Position numbers and translations under genes: made by a program. DNA of 10,433 bases from Oscillibacter sp. (GTDB lineage Bacteria; Bacillota; Clostridia; Oscillospirales; Oscillospiraceae): NCBI GenBank assembly GCA_003487665.1, contig DNFA01000041.1:22054-32486 (forward strand), given 5' to 3'. This document shows, one piece after another, positions 7,455-10,433 of this stretch. Under the pieces are notes generated by a model. The model ran no database searches, had not been told where the DNA came from, and was given only the letters and a program-made list of their open reading frames with translations. Position 1 is the first letter of the stretch; every line of letters begins with the position of its first letter.

Positions 7455-7476
7455 ATTCTAATATAATTCTAATTTA
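7455..7476. repeat. Tandem 11-bp AT-rich repeat in the dnaA-rpmH gap
   Basis: ATTCTAATATA followed directly by ATTCTAATTTA (10/11 identical), within a 40-bp AT-rich stretch (about 7441-7481). The period is one helical turn. It lies 15 bp upstream of the dnaA -35, so it may be an UP element, an origin unwinding region, or both. Confidence 0.6.
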
Positions 7477-7534
7477 AGTTACGGCTTTTTCCTGCCTGTA
7501 AAGCGAAAACCGCTGCGTGCCGGGCAAATTTGTG

Positions 7535-7563
7535 TTGACAGCCACCCCTCCTGTCTGTATAAT
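7535..7563 (+). promoter_or_regulatory. Consensus sigma-A promoter of rpmH
   Basis: TTGACA (7535-7540), a 17-bp spacer, TATAAT (7558-7563): a perfect match to the housekeeping consensus. Expected transcription start is about 7570, leaving a leader of about 130 nt before rpmH. It drives rpmH and probably the downstream rnpA-yidD genes. Confidence 0.92.
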
Positions 7564-7576
7564 GGATTCCGCGTGG

Positions 7577-7609
7577 TTTTGCACGTTTGTGTGCAACACC
7601 TGTGGAAAA
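7577..7609. promoter_or_regulatory. Cluster of three DnaA-box-like sites
   Basis: TTTTGCACG on the plus strand (7577-7585, 8/9 to TTWTNCACA), TGTTGCACA on the minus strand (7590-7598, 8/9) and TTTTCCACA on the minus strand (7601-7609, 9/9). Three sites in 33 bp, placed immediately downstream of the rpmH start of transcription and in the gap where gene orientation flips, mark this as a likely part of oriC and a possible DnaA control point for rpmH. Confidence 0.65.
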
Positions 7610-7619
7610 GTTTACTGCG

Positions 7620-7638
7620 GCGGCAAAAATTTTGCCGC
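7620..7638. repeat. 19-bp dyad in the rpmH leader
   Basis: GCGGCAAAA, central A, TTTTGCCGC: perfect 9-bp arms around one base, 11 bp past the DnaA-box group. As RNA it could form a 7-bp stem with a 5-nt loop; as DNA it looks like an operator for a dimeric protein. No family recognised. Confidence 0.5.
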
Positions 7639-7701
7639 TGTCGAGTAAGAGCGGGCGCGAAGGCTCCCGCCGGATATTCTATAAAATGGAGGTGTCATGC
7701 A

Positions 7702-7836
7702 ATGTTCCGTACCTATCAGCCCAAGAAGCGCCAGCGCTCCAAGGAGCACGGTTTCCGCAAGAGAATGGCTACCCGCAACGGCCGCAAGGTTCTGGCTCGC
7801 CGTCGTGCCAAGGGTCGTGCCCGTCTGACCCATTGA
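7702..7836 (+). CDS. rpmH: 50S ribosomal protein L34
   Basis: A small structural protein of the large ribosomal subunit. The 44 aa length and extreme basic content are typical. The start MFRTYQPKKRQRSKEHGFRKRM and the end RNGRKVLARRRAKGRARLTH (25-44) match the family along its whole length. ATG at 7702 has a strong GGAGGTG at 7688-7694, 7 nt upstream; a nearby ATG at 7697 is out of frame. Transcribed from the consensus promoter at 7535-7563, divergent from dnaA, the usual Gram-positive arrangement. Followed after 105 nt by rnpA, with a folded intergenic RNA between them. Confidence 0.98.
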   Translation: MFRTYQPKKRQRSKEHGFRKRMATRNGRKVLARRRAKGRARLTH

Positions 7837-7853
7837 GGTCACGGAAGGTGCAT

Positions 7854-7917
7854 CGCACATACAGATAAGCCCTGAGGGACGGAGGATCGAATCCCCGTCC
7901 CTATCGGTGTATATGCG
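7854..7917 (+). other. Long bulged stem between rpmH and rnpA
   Basis: A 64-nt stretch that can fold almost end to end. Outer stem 7854-7863 with 7908-7917 (9 of 10 pairs), a GG bulge, GATA/TATC (7864-7867 with 7902-7905), an 8-nt one-sided bulge (7868-7875), then GGGACGG/CCGTCCC (7876-7882 with 7895-7901), a one-base bulge at 7883, and GGAT/ATCC closed by a CGA loop. No U-tract follows, so it is not a standard terminator. Possible roles are mRNA processing, differential stability of rpmH versus rnpA, or a small RNA. Confidence 0.55.
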
Positions 7918-7941
7918 CTGTAAAAGGAAAAAGAGGGAACT

Positions 7942-8286
7942 ATGGACGCAAGAGTTACGGTGAAGCAAAACGGCGACTTCCGCCGCATTTACCGCAGGGG
8001 ACGGTCAGCCGTCGCCGGCGGTGTGGTGGTCTATTGCCTGAAAAACAGGCAGGGGATGAGCCGTCTGGGCGTCACCGTGTCCACAAAGCTGGGTCACGCC
8101 GTGGTGCGCAACCGTGTCCGCCGCCGTTTCCGGGAGCTGTACCGCCTGCACAAGGGCGATATGCTGCCCGGCTACGATATTATTATGGTGGCGCGTGTCC
8201 GCGCTGCGGAGCTGCCCTATGCCAAGCTGGAAAAGCAGTATCTCCGGTGCCTTTCGCAGCTGGAACTGCTGCGGGAGGACGCATGA
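7942..8286 (+). CDS. rnpA: Ribonuclease P protein component
   Basis: The basic protein subunit of RNase P, which helps the catalytic RNA remove 5' leaders from precursor tRNAs. The 114 aa length is typical. Visible: the N-terminal VKQNGDFRRIYRRGRSAVAG, the strand SRLGVTVSTKLGHAVVRN, and the RNR signature within VRNRVRRRFRELYR (55-68), followed by the GYDIIMVAR strand (77-85). ATG at 7942 is chosen for the family start; GAGG lies 5 nt upstream. Its stop overlaps the yidD start as ATGA, so yidD is probably translationally coupled. The order rpmH-rnpA-yidD is widely conserved. Confidence 0.97.
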   Translation: MDARVTVKQNGDFRRIYRRGRSAVAGGVVVYCLKNRQGMSRLGVTVSTKLGHAVVRNRVRRRFRELYRLHKGDMLPGYDIIMVARVRAAELPYAKLEKQYLRCLSQLELLREDA

Positions 8287-8501
8287 AAAGGCTTCTCCTG
8301 CGGTTCATCCGCTTTTACCGGAGGGCGATCTCGCCCCTGTTTCCTCCCCGCTGCCGCTACATCCCCACCTGCTCTCAATACGCGCTGGAGGCCATTGAGA
8401 AATACGGTGCGGCCAAGGGCGGCTGGCTGGCGTTCAAACGTCTGATGCGATGCCATCCCTTCCACCGTCACAAGGGCGGCTGGTATGATCCGGTGCCCTG
8501 A
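8283..8501 (+). CDS. yidD: Membrane protein insertion efficiency factor YidD
   Basis: A 72 aa YidD-family protein, thought to sit at the inner face of the membrane and assist YidC-dependent insertion. Visible: an amphipathic basic N-terminus MKRLLLRFIRFYRRAISPL, the family hallmark CRYIPTCSQYALEAIEKYG (24-42) with its two cysteines, a third cysteine at 57 in LMRCHPFH, and the end GGWYDPVP. The ATG at 8283 overlaps the rnpA stop by 4 nt and has GGGAGG 4 nt upstream. It lies immediately before yidC, its functional partner. No truncation. Confidence 0.96.
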   Translation: MKRLLLRFIRFYRRAISPLFPPRCRYIPTCSQYALEAIEKYGAAKGGWLAFKRLMRCHPFHRHKGGWYDPVP

Positions 8502-8539
8502 TCCCCCACCCCTCAAAATCTTACGGAGGAAATTCGCCT

Positions 8540-9631
8540 ATGTTCGCACAAATCGGCTACTATATCTGTGTGCCGTTCGCGTGGCTCACCCGCCTGTTCT
8601 ACACATGGACAGGCTCCTACGGCGTCGCTCTGATCCTCTTCACCCTGATGGTGAAGCTGGTTCTGCTGCCCTTCCAGCTGAAAAGCAAGAAGAGTATGCT
8701 CCGCATGGGGCGTATGAACGGCAAGGTGCAGGAGATCCAGAAGAAGTACGCCAACAACAAGGAGAAGCAGCAGCAGGAGATCGCCGATCTCTACGCCCGC
8801 GAGGGCGTGAACCCCATGTCCGGGTGCCTGTGGTCCTTCCTGCCCTTCCCCATCCTGATCGCACTGTACTACATCATCCGCACCCCGCTGCGGTATTTCA
8901 TGTCCCTGTCCAACGAGGTCATCGCCAAGATCACCGAGCTGGCGGTGTCCCTGGGCTATGTGTCCGGCGCGGGGGGACAGGCCGCGGCCTATGACCAGAT
9001 CTATCTGGCCAAGTTCATCCACGACAACTGGAGCAGCTTCGACGGGAAGTTCGACGGTCTGATCGACCTGAACTACACCTTCCTGAACATGGATCTGTCC
9101 GCCGTGCCCAAGGATCTGTTCAGCCAGTTCCCCTCCGGCGGCTGGCCTGTCATCGGCCTGATGCTCATGCCGATCATCTCCGCCGCCCTGCAGTTCCTGA
9201 TGACCCAGATCTCCATGAAGTCCAACGGCAACAGCAACGTCAACGGCTCTTCCAAGGCCATGCTGTACATGATGCCGCTGATGACCGTGTGGATGGGCTA
9301 CATCCTGCCCGCCGCCCTGTGCGTGTACTGGATCGCCAACGCCGCCTTCTCCTGCCTGCAGGAGCTGCTGCTGAACAAGAAGTTCAACGCCATCCTCGAC
9401 CGCGAGGAGACGGACAAGGAGCGCCAGAAGCGCGAGGCGCGCTACAACAAGATGCAGGCCGCCCGCGAGAACTACAACCGCCAGCTGGAGGAGGCCAAGG
9501 GCGCCAAGAAGCCCCAGCCCCAGCAGCCCAAGAAGAAAAAGTCCGGCGAGGGTACCACCGATGCCGGCAAGGTGGGCGGCCGCCCCTACGCCCGCGGCCG
9601 CGCCTACCGCGAGGATCACTACGACGAATAA
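8540..9631 (+). CDS. yidC: Membrane protein insertase YidC/OxaA
   Basis: YidC/Oxa1-family insertase, 363 aa, which places proteins into the cytoplasmic membrane alone or with Sec. Visible: a first core membrane segment at about 26-45 (GVALILFTLMVKLVLLPFQL), a basic coiled cytoplasmic hairpin (about 48-88), membrane segments at about 97-113, 202-221 and two packed in 241-275, and a charged C-terminal tail (about 279-363) rich in Lys, Gln and Pro that likely contacts the ribosome. The conserved groove arginine of the family is Lys39 here. There is no lipobox, unlike Bacillus SpoIIIJ. A long loop (about 120-200) separates the second and third core segments. ATG at 8540 follows GGAGGA by 9 nt. 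jag follows after 12 nt. Confidence 0.96.
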   Translation: MFAQIGYYICVPFAWLTRLFYTWTGSYGVALILFTLMVKLVLLPFQLKSKKSMLRMGRMNGKVQEIQKKYANNKEKQQQEIADLYAREGVNPMSGCLWSFLPFPILIALYYIIRTPLRYFMSLSNEVIAKITELAVSLGYVSGAGGQAAAYDQIYLAKFIHDNWSSFDGKFDGLIDLNYTFLNMDLSAVPKDLFSQFPSGGWPVIGLMLMPIISAALQFLMTQISMKSNGNSNVNGSSKAMLYMMPLMTVWMGYILPAALCVYWIANAAFSCLQELLLNKKFNAILDREETDKERQKREARYNKMQAARENYNRQLEEAKGAKKPQPQQPKKKKSGEGTTDAGKVGGRPYARGRAYREDHYDE

Positions 9632-9643
9632 GGAGTTTTGTCT

Positions 9644-10433
9644 ATGAGTTATATCGACGTAACGGGCAAGACTGAGGACGAAGCGCTGCGCAAGGGTCTT
9701 GAGCAGCTGGGAATGGATCGGGACGACGTGTCCGTGTCCATTCTGGAGCGCGCCAAGAGCGGCTTTCTGGGCATCGGCGCTTCCCCTGCCCGTATCCGTA
9801 TTACCTACGGCCCCGAGGAGGCGGAGGTCGCCGCTCCCGCCGAGGTGAAGATCATCCCCGAAGAGAAGCCGGCCGCGCCGGTGCAGCCCGCTCCCGCCAA
9901 GGCGGAGGAGCCCGCCGCTGCCCGCTCCGACAAGTACCGCACCGATAAGCCCCGCACCGACAAGCCCCGTCCCCAGCGGCGGCCGGAGCAGTCCGACCGT
10001 CCCCGTCCCGAGCGCCGGGAGCGTCCCGCCCCCGCCGCCCCCGCCATCGACCTGCCGGAGTGCGACGACGACAACGCCAAGCGCATCATCGCCTTCGTGT
10101 CCGGCCTGCTGGAGCGCATGGACAGCTCCGCCGAGGTGAAGGTCTATGAGCAGGAGAAGGGCCGCTACAAGGTGCTGCTGGTGGGCGAGCGTCTCGGCCA
10201 GCTGATCGGGCACCGGGGCGAAACGCTGGACGCCATCCAGCAGCTGACCAACTATGCCGTCAATTCCGGCCGGGAAAAGCGCATCCGCGTCCATGTGGAC
10301 GCCGAGAACTACCGGGCCAAGCGCGAGCAGAGCCTGGAGTCCCTGGCCCGCAAGGTGGCCGGAAAGGTCACCAAGTATCGCCGCAGCGTCACCCTGGAGC
10401 CCATGAACGCCTATGAGCGCCATGTGATCCACG
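9644..10433 (+). CDS. jag: Jag/KhpB RNA-binding protein (runs off window)
   Basis: Jag (KhpB, EloR) is a KH-R3H RNA-binding protein linked to cell elongation and sRNA/mRNA control in Gram-positive bacteria. The first 263 codons are present; the 3' end lies outside. Visible: an N-terminal Jag_N domain (MSYIDVTGKTEDEAL, then FLGIGASPARIRI at 41-53), a Pro/Arg/Glu-rich disordered linker (about 58-135) with near-repeats RTDKP, a KH domain with the GHRG loop (189-192) in LIGHRGETLDAIQQL, and the start of the R3H domain with PMNAYERHVIH (253-263). ATG at 9644 has GGAG 8 nt upstream, overlapping the end of yidC. The yidC-jag pair is the usual order. Confidence 0.95.
   Translation, partial: MSYIDVTGKTEDEALRKGLEQLGMDRDDVSVSILERAKSGFLGIGASPARIRITYGPEEAEVAAPAEVKIIPEEKPAAPVQPAPAKAEEPAAARSDKYRTDKPRTDKPRPQRRPEQSDRPRPERRERPAPAAPAIDLPECDDDNAKRIIAFVSGLLERMDSSAEVKVYEQEKGRYKVLLVGERLGQLIGHRGETLDAIQQLTNYAVNSGREKRIRVHVDAENYRAKREQSLESLARKVAGKVTKYRRSVTLEPMNAYERHVIH

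Noticed and set aside
7876..7901. tRNA or tmRNA T-arm resemblance (GGATCGAATCC)
   Set aside because: No matching acceptor stem, D arm or anticodon arm can be placed around it and no CCA end follows; it is better explained as the tip of the rpmH-rnpA hairpin.
8513..10432. A 639-codon minus-strand open frame across yidC and jag
   Set aside because: Shadow of the real genes; leucine/glycine/histidine-rich complement of GC-biased codons, without its own SD or domain.

Overview
The window is the chromosomal replication-origin neighbourhood of a GC-rich Firmicute (Bacillota), most likely a clostridial gut bacterium of the Oscillospiraceae/Ruminococcaceae type. This rests on the classic Gram-positive gene order (gyrA, gyrB, remB, recF, yaaA, dnaN, dnaA | rpmH, rnpA, yidD, yidC, jag), the strong GGAGG-type ribosome binding sites, and a high coding GC content. 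The family-level placement is inference; no 16S or other marker is present.

Layout. Positions 1-7324 hold seven genes all on the minus strand: gyrA (cut by the window edge), gyrB, remB, recF, yaaA, dnaN and dnaA. Positions 7702-10433 hold five genes all on the plus strand: rpmH, rnpA, yidD, yidC and jag (cut by the window edge). The switch point is the dnaA-rpmH gap. It carries two divergent sigma-A-type promoters, an AT-rich stretch with a tandem 11-bp repeat, and a tight group of three DnaA-box-like sites. The dnaN-dnaA gap is also rich in origin-like structure: a 44-bp island of about 77% AT, degenerate DnaA boxes, a 17-bp palindrome and three copies of GGAAAACC. Together the two gaps look like a bipartite oriC flanking dnaA, as in Bacillus subtilis, with genes on both sides transcribed away from it.

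Function. The left arm encodes replication initiation (DnaA), the sliding clamp (DnaN), recombinational repair (RecF), the S4 RNA-binding protein YaaA, the DNA-binding regulator RemB and DNA gyrase. The right arm encodes ribosomal protein L34, the RNase P protein, and the YidD-YidC-Jag membrane-insertion and RNA-binding set. Genes within recF-remB-gyrB-gyrA and rnpA-yidD are overlapping or only 3-15 nt apart, so translational coupling is likely.

No mobile element, CRISPR array, defence system or new multi-gene system is visible. All coding content is conserved core. The less ordinary signals are non-coding: a possible SD-sequestering switch in the dnaA leader, a long bulged stem between rpmH and rnpA, a nested palindrome between yaaA and dnaN, and DnaA boxes in the first transcribed bases of rpmH.
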